A stretch of 64,000 nucleotides of DNA, taken from NCBI GenBank assembly GCA_003415625.1, contig PYIU01000006.1, forward strand, positions 3,348,001 to 3,412,000. The letters are read 5' to 3'. The notes below the pieces were generated by a model. It ran no database searches. It was not told where the DNA came from and saw only the letters and a program-made list of their open reading frames with translations. Source of the DNA: Aquanectria penicillioides. Lineage: Eukaryota > Ascomycota > Sordariomycetes > Hypocreales > Nectriaceae. Every line of letters starts with the position of its first letter. Positions within the stretch are counted from its first letter, which is position 1. Made by a program: the position numbers and the translations under genes. Positions 35,462 through 46,926 of the stretch are shown here, in pieces.

Positions 35462-38400
35462 TTATTTCTTTTTCTTCTTCAAGTTCTTCCCAGTCAGTGA
35501 CCCGATAACACTTCCGAGGCCGAGGCTCTCGAGAATCCTGTCCACGCCCAGTCCACCAAGCAGGCTGTCCACGAGGCCACCAAGACCAAGACCGCTCAGC
35601 TGCAATGTGTTAGCAGGAAAATTAAGGGATTAGTTTGCAACGTACTAGTCTTCCGACCAAACCGAGCACGCCGTTGAGCAGAAGACCAACGGCGGCGAGG
35701 ATCTGGAATAGAGGCTCCGCGAGCAGGCCCCACAAAGGGTTGAGCTCTTCTTTGGCGTGAGGCATGTCCTCGATCTTGCGCTTTGCATTGTCAATGCATT
35801 GGGTAACAGTTCCGGTGAGCTGAAAATGTTAGGTAATTTCTAGTGCAGAGTTTGCAGCGAATCCTCACCTCCTTCAATACTTCGGCGAGATGGGACTCTT
35901 CTGGCGAGCCCTCCCGGGTAGCTGCGCGGTGCTTGGCGTTGCGCTGGATTCGACCGTCGGGATCGAGACCACGAATGACACCGTTGGCCTCGGTTAGGAT
36001 TTTGCCGCCCTCTTCGATGAGAGGCCTGACTTGTTTGACGAGCTCCTCCTCGTCCAGCTCCTCCTTTGGAGTTCTCTCGGCCCGGTCAATCTTGTCGGTA
36101 ATTAGTCTGCAGATGGGGCGGACCTTGTCGAGAGCCTGCTCCACGCAGTATGCCAGTTGGCCAGCGAGCTTTCGATCATTCTCAGCCTTTTCGCGCTTCT
36201 CCTTCTCCTCAGCAGTCTCAGTCTCTTCGGGCTCTGGCTCTGGCTCTGGCTCTGGCTCTGCGGGAATGTCCTCGAGGCGAGTGACGTGACCAATGGTCTG
36301 TCCCTTTTGGTTGACGACATCGCCGTCCTCGTCAACCTCCTTGCCGGAGCAGATAAGGATTTCGCCGCTGGTGAGCTTTCCGATAATGTTTCCATCATCG
36401 TCGACCACATTGCCCTCGCGGTTGACTCGTCGGCCAGCGAGCGGGTCCTTCTTCTTTTCGACCACGGGCTCCTCCCAGCGCTCAGCCTTGCCGATGACGT
36501 TACCGTTGCGATCAAGAATGTCTCCATCCTCGTCGACAGCACGACCGTAGAGGATCTTGGGGTCTCCAGACACCAGACGGCCAACGATGTCTCCAGAACT
36601 GGTGACAACCTTGCCGTCTTTGGTGACGGAGCAGCTTACCAGGTCGGCGAAGGGGCCATCCTTGACACCCTCACGCTGACCCTCAGGAACCAGCTCAGCT
36701 CGGCCGATGATTTCTCCAGACTCGCTTCGGATGTTGCCATCCTTGTCGCACATGCGCCCGATGACTGAGCCGATGTGGCCTTCAATGACACGACCGAAGA
36801 TGACGCCGTTGGGGTCCACGACATTGCCGGCCTTATTGACTCGCTTTCCAGACAGGGCAGAGTTGTCAATCTCGGGCTCAGGCTCAGCTTCGGGCTCATC
36901 CCATGGCTCAGCTTTGCCGACAACGTTTCCGCGGCGATCGAGAATGTCTCCGTCTTCGTCGACCTTGCTGCCCTTGAGCTTCTTGGGGTCGCCCTCGACC
37001 ACCTGGCCAACTTGCTTGCCCTCGAACATGACGCGGCCATCGGCCTCTATGAGGGCACCAGGGAAGTTCTCAAACGGAGTGAATTCTTTAAGGTCCTCGC
37101 GTTCGCCGCTTGGAAGAGGCTCGGCTTTGCCAACGATCTTGCCAGAGTCGTCCCAAATGTCTCCATTTGCGTCTGCTCGCTTGCCAATGAGGTACTTGAG
37201 TTCGCCCTCAATAACGCGACCAATGATGGTTCCTTGGTCATTCACAAGCTTGCCGGCCTTATTGACTCGGGTTCCAGCCAGCATAGAGTTATCGACCGCG
37301 ACCTCTTCCTCAGGCTCGGGCTCGTCCCAAGCCTCGGCCTTGCCGACCACATTACCTCTTCGATCGAGGATATCGCCGTCCTCATCGACCTTACTACCCT
37401 TGAGTCGCTTGGGATCGCCTTCAACGACTTGACCGACTTGCTTGCCCTCAAACATGACTCGTCCCTCGGCATCAACAACGGCCCCGGGGAAATTCTCAAA
37501 GGGGGCAAAGTCCTTTAGGTCCTCTCGCTCTGCATCAGGGATAGGCTCGCCTTTGCCGATGACCTTGCCAGATTCATCCCAGAGATCACCATTTTCATCA
37601 GCTCGCTTGCCGATTAGATGCTTCAAATCGCCCTCAACAACGCGGCCAACGATATTTCCCCGTTCATCCACGAGGTTACCGACCTTGTTAACCCTGGTGC
37701 CGTCGAGCATCGAGTGGTCAGCCTTGACCTCTTCCTCAGGCTCAGGCTCGTCCCAGGCTTTAGCCTTGCCGATGACGTTGCCTCGTCGGTCGAGGATATC
37801 GCCATCTTCGTCAACCTTGCTGCCCTTGAGCCGCCTAGGGTCGCCTTCGACGACCTGACCGACCTGCTTACCTTCAAACATGACTCGGCCCTCGGCATCA
37901 ACAACGGCGTCGGGGAAATTTTCGAATGGCGCAAACTGCTTGAGATCTTCCCGCTCGGAATCAGGAACAGGTTCGCCCCGGCCGACAACCTTGCCGGAAT
38001 CGTCCCAGAGCTCTCCGTTCTCATCTGCGCGCTTGCCGATGAGCTGTTTCACGTCACCTTCGACGATATGACCGATAATGTTTCCATTTTCGTCCACAAG
38101 CTTGCCAGCCTTATTCACGCGGGTACCGGCAAGCATTGAGTAATCAGGCTTGACTTGCTCTTCGGGTTCAGGTTCATCCCAAGCCTCTGCTTTGCCAATG
38201 ACATTACCGCGGCGGTCTAGGATATCTCCATCTTCATCCACCTTGTTCCCATTTAGCCGCTTTAGATCTCCCTCGGTGACCTTTCCGACTTGCTTGCCTT
38301 CAAAGACAACTCGGCCGTCTGCCTCGACTAAAGCGCCAGGGAAGTTTTCAAACGGAGCGAATTCCTTGAGATCCTCTCGCTCGGAATCAGGCAGGGGCTC

Positions 38401-39832
38401 TCCTTTGCCAAGGGCCTTGCCTGCATCATCCCAAATGATGCCATTCTCGTCGGCGCGCTTTCCTAGGAGCACCTTGATGTCTCCCTCGATGACGCGGCCA
38501 ACCCTGACACCATCATCGTTGACGAGACTGCCGCCCTTGTTGACTGTGCAGCCTTTGAGAGCGGAATAGTTAAGCTTCTCGGTCTCTTCTGGAGCTTCGG
38601 TCCCCGGAGCCTCACTGGGTGGCGCTTCAGACAGGGGGACCTGGGACCCTGGCGCCTTGGACCCTGAGATGTCAGACCTTGTGACCTGGGACTTGGCAAG
38701 CTCGGACTCGAGAATGTCAGTTCCTGGGTATCCAGACTTGACGGATTTCTGGACCTCGGACTTTGGCTGCTCGAATTCCGAACCCTGAGCTACGGAAGGA
38801 GGCACCTCGGATTTGGGGACTTCAGTTGGCGGCTGTGATTTGGCCTCGGTCCCGGCAACTTCAGGAGGTTCGGGCCTGGGGATTTCTGGCTGGGTGTCGG
38901 ATTTGGGGACCTCGACCTCTGACCGGATATGTGATCTGGGGACGTCTGACTTAGGGACCTCTGATTCAGGCGCCTTTGATTCAGGAACCTCGGACTTGGG
39001 AACCTCAGATCTCGGGACCTCTGAAGGCGGCTGAGATTTGGCCTCGGATTCCACAGACTTGGGAACCTTGGACCCAGCAACAGACTCTGGCACAACCGAT
39101 GGTGCCTTTTCCGATGACTCGGTAGGCGGCGTCTCCTTTTGATCTTCGGTAACCTTTGAGGTGTCGTCGTCAATTCTGGAGATGCTGTCCTCGGGCTTGA
39201 CGGTGTCGACCTGCTTCATGTCGCTAAAGTCCGCCTTGGATAGCTCAACCTCGGGTTCAGGAGGAAGATCTTTCAGCTCCTCGTTGATTCCAGACTCTTT
39301 GACAGACTGGTCGTTGTCCTGGAGATCGATCCCCGAGCTTTTGTACTCCTGCGGCTGCTTCTCAGTCACTTCGCTCTGAGAACGGTCTTCACTGGCAGAC
39401 TTGCTCCCAAAGCCCAGGCGGCTGGTCACAGGCTTGAATGTGCCGTCGACAGTGTTGTACACAGACTTGAGGCCCGATAGACCGAAACCGCTGGACTTTT
39501 TCTCAGGAGCCGCGGTGGTGTACACGCTGTGTTCGTCCTCAGGCGCCTTGCTGACAACATCGCCAGTGGAGCTGACAATGTCTCCCGTGGTTGTGATTGT
39601 GTTGCCTACGACCTCTTTCGGGTCCTCCGACTCCGTAATCTTGCTGACATGCTCACCGGTGTCCTCGACCACGCCAGTAGCGCTTCGAGGAACAGAGTGT
39701 GTGTCGGCTATAAATATTAGCGGCGCTCAAGACAAAGGCTGCAAACATACCGGGATCGGGTCGCTCCTCAGCGGGAGTATCTTTGGGGGTATCTTTATTC
39801 CAGCCGCCGGGGATCGACAGTGGATTCTGCAT
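35462..39832 (-). CDS. Large DUF3659 (LEA-like) repeat protein
   Basis: A 1410-residue protein with no enzyme motif. Residues about 30-400 are Ser/Pro/Glu-rich and disordered, including many SEVPKSEVP-type pentapeptide repeats. Then come about five units of roughly 140 residues, each starting (N/D)(Y/H/N)S(M/A)L.G..VN K. and containing G.I.G...EGD...L.GKRADENG..WD, ENFPGA..., VFEGKQVG, and KVDEDGDILDRRGNVIGKA. These are the DUF3659 repeats of filamentous fungi, annotated in some genomes as LEA domains. The C-terminus is a hydrophobic Gly/Leu-rich helix region ending in a poly-Lys tail. Introns are at 39708-39750, 35820-35868 and 35600-35645, all in phase (1411 codons, no damage). Function unknown. 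The repeat character suggests a structural or scaffold role. Confidence 0.85.
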
Positions 39833-40412
39833 GTTTGATGTCTCAATCTCAGTGTAAATGGTTAAATGTCAATTATTGGTGGTTATGTGGGAAGATGTTA
39901 TTGATTCATTCATGCGATACATGTCTTTATATTGGATTTCTAGACAAGACTGGACTGTTTGGAGATAAAATCAAGTTTCTACCTTGCAGAGTCAAGGTAA
40001 TCTAAACGTCAGAGCCAACGCCATGGCGGCAACTCGATGCTCGTACGGCTGTGTGGACGCACACAATGCGCGTCATGATGAAGATCTGAAGGAAACAAAG
40101 TGTGGCGAGAGGTATATGACGTATAGGACTTTGGCAGATTAAGATGAAGTGGCTGAGGATGTTGGGAGAGGGTGATTGGCCTGGGGGTGGTGGCCCGGAG
40201 CCGGAGCAGAAACCGGCTTCAGGATGGAGATCCATGTACAGTGACGATCGAAAAGGTTGATGGTGGGAAGATCGAGATTCACAAGTTTCACGTGTTGTTC
40301 ACGTGAATGTGTCTATGCGCGATGCGGATATCAGTTGGATCCGTCTATTAAGGACGGGTAATTAAGACACCGAAGATATTCGCTGAGCTTGACTCGCTTA
40401 ATCGCAGCTGTG
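39833..40412. promoter_or_regulatory. Intergenic region upstream of the large DUF3659 gene
   Basis: About 580 bp with no gene. It holds the promoter of the gene at 35462-39832 and the 3' end of the short DUF3659 gene. Confidence 0.4.
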
Positions 40413-41081
40413 CTATCTTCGACTATCGCGTGCTCTATTGAAGACTGTAGGGATTTTTATGACCAGCTGGATTCCGTCGAATGTCGACTTGACATCTAGA
40501 TATATTTCATCCGGCCTGGGAGCCTCAGGAGGCCGTGGCGCGGTCTGGTCACGCTTGGCCTTGCTGTGCTCGTCTTTTGGTGGGTTTCCCTCCAGAGGAC
40601 GACTGTTCAACTTGCCAACCACGTTTCCCTCCTCGTCGTAAATGTTTCCTTCGTCGTCCACTTGAAGGCCGCCTCCGAGCGGTCTCAAGCTGGGCTTGGT
40701 GTAGTTTTCGCACACATGGCCGACGAGCTGGCCGTCGAGGTCTCGTATTTCTCCAGACTCGGTGACGGGTCGTCCCACCATGGACGGGAGATCGCCGTCT
40801 ACGCGGCCGAGCACGGTCCCATCCCAGTCTAGAATGTTCCCAAACTCGTCAATGTATTTCCCCTCGAGGCCGTCGGCGAGCTCTGCTGGCGACGGGCCGG
40901 ACGATAGAGGAGTGATTTTTGGAATGCGGATTTGAGGCTGGGGCTGGGGTTCAGAGTCGTCATTGTCATTGTCGTTGTCGTAGCTGTCAGTCGGAGAGCG
41001 AGCATTGCGCACCGGCACATCCACCTCGTAGGTGGTGTGTGTCGGGACGACCTCTTTCGGGGTGTCTGGATCTGAAGGCAT
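40413..41081 (-). CDS. Short DUF3659 protein
   Basis: A 222-residue relative of the neighbouring large repeat protein. Residues about 75-175 contain three degenerate DUF3659 units (YIDEFGNILDWDGTVLGRV, VTESGEIRDLDGQLVGHV, VDDEGNIYDEEGNVVGKL). An acidic Asp/Asn stretch precedes them, and a C-terminal block with alternating hydrophobic residues (FDGIQLVIKIPTVF) follows. No signal peptide or membrane span. The start is the ATG at 41081. The frame remains open upstream to an ATG at 41213, so a longer N-terminus or an upstream exon is possible. Same strand as the large gene, 580 bp away; a duplication of the repeat unit is the simplest origin. Confidence 0.7.
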   Translation of the reverse strand: MPSDPDTPKEVVPTHTTYEVDVPVRNARSPTDSYDNDNDNDDSEPQPQPQIRIPKITPLSSGPSPAELADGLEGKYIDEFGNILDWDGTVLGRVDGDLPSMVGRPVTESGEIRDLDGQLVGHVCENYTKPSLRPLGGGLQVDDEGNIYDEEGNVVGKLNSRPLEGNPPKDEHSKAKRDQTAPRPPEAPRPDEIYLDVKSTFDGIQLVIKIPTVFNRARDSRR

Positions 41082-41794
41082 CGCGGTTAGATATTGATTG
41101 TTGACAAGGAGAGATGCACGCACGGCAACCTTTGACGCGAGCGTGCCTACATGTGTGAATCTGACATGGGATTTCCAAGACTTGCGGGGATATGACGACA
41201 CGAAGAGTTGCATTGAATAGCCTGCGCTTCTGGATGGATCACCCCTGTCCATCGCCGTCCATACTTGTACTATGTACGTATATCCGGACACTTTGGTCCA
41301 CCCCAGCAGCGTCAGCGTTGACCTTGGATGTGCACAAACAGGCATTTCTTGGGCGATCTCCTGCGTGATCGCCATCTCGGCCAGACCCACGCTGTGCGCG
41401 AGCCAGCACTAACCATCCCAACTCAGGCTAGCTTTAACCTGACACACTGACTTGGCGTGAGCGGAGCGTTCCTGGTTGACGGAAACTAGACGTGAGCCGT
41501 TGCGTGGTGAGCGGGTGGCTGAAAAGCACCAACGACAGATGCTAAAACCCCTGTCTATTCTGCAGTCTGACGTTGGTTCGGTCTGATACTGCCGAGTGAT
41601 TCGCCGCGTATATATATCATTTCTCATTTCTCATTTCATTTTCATTATTACATATGTACATTCACAGAGACGCACGAGAGACAAATGTGGGATGTGGGAT
41701 AGAAAGTGCCCGCAGTTTATTATATTGCACCTAAAATTCCAACCCAAACGCCCGTTCCCAGCAGAATCGCAACAACAACGCGTACAGGAAATGC
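41082..41794. other. Intergenic region
   Basis: About 710 bp. It holds the promoter of the short DUF3659 gene and the 3' end of the next gene. No other gene supported. Confidence 0.4.
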
Positions 41795-42280
41795 TCAATT
41801 CCTGGATAGACAGAAATGCAATTAGTCGCAAGTTTATCCGGTGCTGAAGATTGGACGCCGAGTAAGATACAGAGGCCAGAGAGAGACGGCGAGCTTTGTG
41901 AGAGGGGGGGGGGGGATTACGTACAGCAACGCTAGCTCGAGATCACCGTGGATGCGCGCCTTGAGCTGGATCTCGATGTCCAGATTCAGATCCAGCCGCA
42001 GGCGCAGCGTGTCGCTTTTGCCGCCGCCGCCGCCCTGCTGGTCCACGGCGTTGTTTGTGACGGCGCCCAGCGTGTTGGTCACTCCGCCGACGGCGTTGTT
42101 GAGGCCGTCGCCGCCCACGGGGAGCTGGTCCAGAGGGCCGGCCTGCTTCCGTCGAGGGGCCTTCTTGGGCTTCTTGCCGCGGCGCTGCACCTGCTTGGGC
42201 TGCTGCTCCTCGCTGGAGGCAGAGTTGTCGTCGGAATCCACCTCGTTGGAGGAGATGCGGTCCTTTTGCGCGGTCGACAT
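41795..42280 (-). CDS. Small protein with alternating hydrophobic C-terminal tail (copy A)
   Basis: 120 residues. The N-terminal half is polar and disordered (acidic/Ser stretch, then a Lys/Arg-rich tract QRRGKKPKKAPRRK). A Gly/Asn/Val region and a Gly5 hinge follow. The last 29 residues (about 91-119) alternate hydrophobic and charged residues (LRLRLDLNLDIEI, then QLKARIHGDLELALL), a pattern of amphipathic beta strands. An intron of 123 bp (41802-41924, GTACGT donor) splits the final Leu codon, and the second exon adds only Asn and the stop. The intron contains a G run of about a dozen on the plus strand. The protein at 43580-44316 shares the tail and this intron position. No known domain name. 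Proteins with this tail are, to my knowledge, uncharacterised. Confidence 0.7.
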
Positions 42281-42513
42281 GTTGTGATGAAGATGGAGGA
42301 GAATAACCGAGTTGTGGTTGTGTTGTGGTTTACTGTCTCTTGATACTCATCTCAGCACCGCAAACGAGGTCATATAAGTTTGCTACTTGTTCCGAATAAC
42401 AGGATTCTATCTTGATGAGGTCATGAATCGAGATTATTCTTGATGCCATGCAGCCTCCGTCTCATTGCGACCCTCTTGGGAATCATGGCCCTGGTCACCC
42501 ACCGCCGATCACT

Positions 42514-43159
42514 TTAGTCTCTGACATAGCGACTCTCCACGCCCATTTCCAACCTGCGACGCAGCGCCACAGGCTTGCATCGCTTGGAGCCCACCTCCTC
42601 CATGATGTCTCCTTCAGGGTCCCAGTAAACAGCCCATCGCCCGTCATTGGCGTCCTGGACCGCCACAAACTGATCGTCATCTCCCTTGAGCGTCAGGAAT
42701 CGGTCGTCCTCGCTCCAACCCCACGGCCCGATGACGTGATCAACCGTTTCCTTTCGGCTTCCGTACTCCACCGCGTGCGTGTCCTTGTTGACGTAGATCC
42801 AGTTGAGCATGGGCGGGTCGGCAGAGACCATGCTGACCATCCCACGGTGGCCCTCCTCGCCTGGATACTTGAAATAGTAGCCGCAAAACTTGAAACCTTC
42901 AACTGGATGATCCGGCAGATTGAGATAGAGCTAGCCTGTTAGCTTGATTTCGTACTCTGATGCCTCAACTTGCCTTTTTGTCTACGAGGACTCCCGTCCC
43001 CATCTCTTGTAGCTTTCGCTTGTGCTTGAGCATGAAAGTCAAGTGGAACTTTTCTTGCTCCTTTGTCAGCGCCGCGTTCTGCTTCTTCTGAGCGCTGATT
43101 GCCTGGCCGACCCCGATGACTGTGGGGATGGCCGTGATAGTGAGCAGACCGATGACCAT
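42514..43159 (-). CDS. Conserved fungal protein with N-terminal hydrophobic segment and GC-AG intron
   Basis: About 200 residues. A hydrophobic stretch at the N-terminus (MVIGLLTITAIPTVIGVGQA) could be a membrane anchor. A basic segment (FMLKHKRKL) follows, then a compact domain with LYLNLPDHPVEGFKFCGYYF, WIYVNKDTH, HVIGPWGWSEDDRFLTLKG and VYWDPEGD. I recognise this as a family common in filamentous fungi but know no function or domain name. The intron 42931-42973 begins with GCAAGT after AAG, a standard GC-AG intron, because no GT donor gives an open frame. The start is taken at the ATG at 43159. The frame stays open upstream (VSLILDSRLSSRIT), so an additional 5' exon is likely. Confidence 0.7.
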
Positions 43160-43579
43160 GGTGATTCTCGAGGACAAGCGAGAATCTAGAATGAGCGAGA
43201 CCTGGGAGAATGACGTTGTAATGAAATATGGGGTTATTGGTTCATCCTCTGACCACACACCACCTCTGCAACATCCCTGTCGGTCATGCAGATGGTTGCT
43301 TACTGACCAAAGCGTCATTGGGGGCAGGCAGCTTTCCATCATCTGCGTCATAGAAGCCGTTGTGGATGCATCGACACGATCCCTTCGTGTGGGCACCGAA
43401 ACAGGTTGTGCGAATGGTGCCGATGACGTTTATTGCGTCAGTAGCCAGTGGTTCATCCTGTTTTTGGCGGCTTGAAGCATCACAAAAGACGGAAAGGAGA
43501 GCCCAACTCGAGTGTATTAGACCATAAACCACTGAGCACAACGTGAATCTTGACACATTAAAGTCAGACACAAACAGCC
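43160..43579. promoter_or_regulatory. Divergent intergenic region
   Basis: 420 bp between divergent starts. It probably contains a 5' exon of the minus-strand gene as well as both promoters. Confidence 0.4.
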
Positions 43580-44316
43580 ATGGCCTCACCACAGGTATGC
43601 CAGTTGTACACCGCGCATTTAAACAATCTAACATGCCTAGGAAAACCAGCTGCGAGGCGAAACTTCGTCGCCAAAAGCAACCTCACCTACTCGCGCCCCC
43701 AAGGTTGAGCCTGAGCCGGAACAAACCAAGGAAAAGACCGACGCAAAGAAGAACGAGCCAAAGCCCGAGAAGTCTCACAAAGGCGAAGAGAGCGGTGATG
43801 AGTTTGAAGATGCCGAGGGTGATGACCAGGACGAGGATGTCTTTGACGAAGACTACATGTCCGAGGAGGGCGACGAAGATGAGGAAGAGGAGCCAGAGGA
43901 GCCCGCCACCCCAGAGCAAGAAGAGTCAGCTCCCGAGCCGCCCAAAAAGAGCAAGCGAACCAAGGCACAGCAAGTTCGACGCAGGCGGCCAGCCTGGTTA
44001 GACGAGGAGGAAGAGTCGGACGAGGACGACTGGCAAGTGTCGCCTCGGGCCCAGAGGAGCATGAAGCGACAGCAACAACAACAACAACAACAACAACAAC
44101 AAATGCAGCAACAGCAACAGCAGCAGATGCAGCAACAACAAGGCGGTGGAGGCAAGGACCCTCTCAAGCTGCGCCTCGAACTGAATCTCGAAATTGAGAT
44201 TGAGCTCAAGGCAAGGATCCACGGAGACCTGACCTTGGCATTGCTGTGAGTTCCCCCCCCCTAGCACTGTCTTATTTGTCGTAGTGCGACTAATAAAGAA
44301 TAGCGACATGGATTAG
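43580..44316 (+). CDS. Acidic/polyQ protein with alternating hydrophobic C-terminal tail (copy B)
   Basis: 210 residues. Exon 1 is only five codons (MASPQ). The body is extremely acidic (long Glu/Asp runs around residues 60-105), then basic, then a Gln-rich run with Met interruptions encoded by CAA/CAG repeats, then a Gly hinge. The last 28 residues before the end are the alternating tail (LKLRLELNLEIEIELKA followed by RIHGDLTLALL), almost the same as in the 120-residue protein at 41795-42280. Introns are at 43595-43640 and 44246-44303. The second splits the last Leu codon of the tail exactly as in the other gene, and the final exon encodes DMD and the stop. All parts are in phase (211 codons). 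Function unknown. Confidence 0.7.
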
Positions 44317-44474
44317 GGAGGACCTGTAAGTCTATTCGTCCTGGGCAAGCAGTGGGAGTTTGGCTGTTATTTCGGAGTTCCTTTGTAGTAATAGTCTCTT
44401 TACAATACATGCTCGGTGTTACGTCGCGCGGCGTGATGTGCAACCATATGTTGTGAAACGTGTATGACCAACGC

Positions 44475-46624
44475 CTAGGTTAGACCGACTCTTCCGTTTA
44501 CAATGTCGTTCCATTCTGCCAGGTAGAGCATGTCTAGCATGGAAGAGGCGTTGAACCTGTCGCCTTCCATGTTCCAGCTGGAATCTAGGTCTTGCAGCAA
44601 GGCCTTTGGGCTCACGCATTGCGACGGAGAGCCCTGATACTCCATTTCAGTTCCTTGAGCGTGGGATGTGTGCGACTTTGCATGATTTAGTTCGTCACTC
44701 GAGCCCCGAGCGTGCGCATCTGCATTTTCTCTGGCGATTGAAACCTGGTGTCGGATGCGAGCCAGACAGCGCCAGATGCTGCCCTTTCCGGTATCCATGT
44801 CTGCCAGGTCCTGTGAGTACGACAAGACGTCGAACGTTTTGTTGACAAGGGCCCACGCTTCGTCGGTCTCTGGCGATGGAGGAGAGACGCACAAGTAGCG
44901 CAACACGTATGCAAGCGCATACCACTGCGTGTAGGTTTGGAACAGCCACGCAAAGTTCCCAGACGCGCTGCCGCTGAGAAGCGCATAACTACTCTCGATC
45001 GTGCGGCAGGCTGTGCGAAATGCCGATTCGCATAGACCCTTCGCCGGTGACGGCGCCGAGCAGTGTTGGTGGTCGCCTTGCGAGGTGAGATGCTCGCGGG
45101 CTTGCAGCATAAACTCCATTTTTGTGTACGCGGTGCGGTAGTGTGACGATGCGGCCTTTTGCACGCTGGATGTGATTCTCTGAGTGAAAAACTTTTCCTC
45201 CACCCATGCCTTGTGTTCGGTCATGATCCTGCGTTTTTCCTGAATGTCGTCTGCTGGGTTCCCGTCTTTGCTTGCCGCCATTGTCCCGAGGATGCGCTGC
45301 AGTAGCTTGTTCGCTTCGATCTGCACGAGGAAGAAGGATGTCCCGGTCCAGGAGTTCGACTCTGAGGGAAGCGTCTCCATTGACGAGAAGAGACAGTCGT
45401 CGTTGACGTTCAAGGGAGGCCTGAGGCCTTGGCCAAACCAGTCGATGGTGTGTGCGAAGCCATGGTCCTCGGGAGCCCGCGCGTCGAGGACGTTGAGGTG
45501 CCACCACAATCTGAGGCGAAGCTCTGTTTCAAACGGGCTCAGCTTTAGAGCAGCTCCGTATCGATGGATGCCGATCGACTGCGCGAGCCGAATCGCCGTG
45601 CCGATGAGGATCCAAACCCCGCGGGCCGGGTCGTGGACTCGCAGACATGTCTAATTGGTTAGACGTGATGTTGGCAGCTGGGGTTGACTCACTGCGAATA
45701 TGGCCACGGCTTGAACCGTTGTGGTGTCGGGTTCGTTGAAGAGATTCAGCTCGATAATGACCTGGTTAAGCCCGTTTTTGAACCTCTCTAGTAACGTTGA
45801 TCGGCTTTCTGACGAAAGGTTTTGCACCTCGTCCTCGCGCAGGCTGGTAGTTGCAGCAAAGTACACTGCAAAAGCAAGCGCCGAAAAAGACGACTTGGCT
45901 TGAGACGAGTCGGCGATTAAAGTAATGATGGATGATTGGGTTGTTGGAATATGGAGGACCTTTATGACGGGGTCTACGTTTTCGATGTAGGCTCTCCATA
46001 GACGCAGTGCGAGTTGAGGATCCGGGTACAGCTGGGCTGCGTCTTCGGTTTTGTCATGCGCAACTGGAGATATCCCGGTCGTCAAGTTCAAGTCTTTAGG
46101 AGTGTTTGCCGGTTTACTAAAGACAGACTGTGGACCCGGGGGCTTCATGCGTTCTTCCTACTGCGGTCAGCTTGAACACCCGTGCTTGAATATCATACAT
46201 CTTGGAAGAGATCCAGCAAGTTTGTGTTGTCCACGTAGTGAACTCTCTCGCCGTCTCTTAGCAGAATCTCCCACGATCTCGATTGCGACGATGCCGATGG
46301 TCTAGGGGTTTGTAAAGGAGTTGCCGCCTTTTCCACCGAGCTTGAAGACTTGGGCGATTCTCGGTTAAGCTGCTCGAGGAGTATTGACTCCAACCGCTGC
46401 AGACGATCTGAAATATCCTGCAACGGCGAAACTTTCCTCTCTGTTTCCCGCCGGAAGCTAGGATACGTACAGTCTATCCCGGCCCGGGCGCAGTGCGAAC
46501 AAGGAACCTTGCGATCGCATCGAGTCTTTCTTCGGTAACAGGTGACACACGACCGGCTGGCCTTGTGCACAAGCACCGACAAGTCTTGGCGCTGATCAGG
46601 CGCACGCTTCTGCGCCTTGTCCAT
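44475..46624 (-). CDS. Zn2Cys6 transcription factor with fungal-specific regulatory domain
   Basis: 688 residues. The binuclear zinc cluster near the N-terminus reads C-x2-C-x6-C-x5-C-x2-C-x6-C (CVTCYRRKTRC...CSHCARAGIDC). A short coiled-coil (ISDRLQRLESILLEQL) follows. The middle is the Fungal_trans domain, including LALRLWRAYIENVDPVIKVLHIPT, then RLAQSIGIHR and ELRLRLWWHL. Introns are at 46158-46198 and 45651-45692, all in phase. The start is the ATG at 46624; another in-frame ATG at 46681 would add 19 residues. It is divergent from the transporter at 46927 with a 300-bp shared promoter, the usual position for a pathway-specific regulator of a metabolite cluster. Confidence 0.85.
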
Positions 46625-46926
46625 TGATGACTCTATATATTCCAATCTGTTATAGCATGGTTGAGAATCGTCAATCCGCATCAGACGCTTACCGACGCCA
46701 GGCCTCGGCCCTGGCGGCGCCGAGAGGACCGTCGACGCTAAGCCGAGGATGGACGATGCACCCCAAGTGATCGGCTGTCCACGGGCATCGGGGCCGATAA
46801 GCCCGTGAGTTGGTTGAGAATATATTGAGATGGAACATGGGCACTTTTGATGTTGGAGTATGAACTTGAAAGTGCTCGTCCCACCCAGTTGCGGCCTCGT
46901 CCATATCCTTCCTGCCCTGATCCAGC
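46625..46926. promoter_or_regulatory. Shared divergent promoter of regulator and transporter
   Basis: 302 bp between two divergent starts. No operator could be identified by eye. Confidence 0.4.

Noticed and set aside
36157..38569. Long plus-strand frames opposite the DUF3659 gene
   Set aside because: Their Ser-rich repeats are the reverse complement of the DUF3659 repeats and have no independent support.
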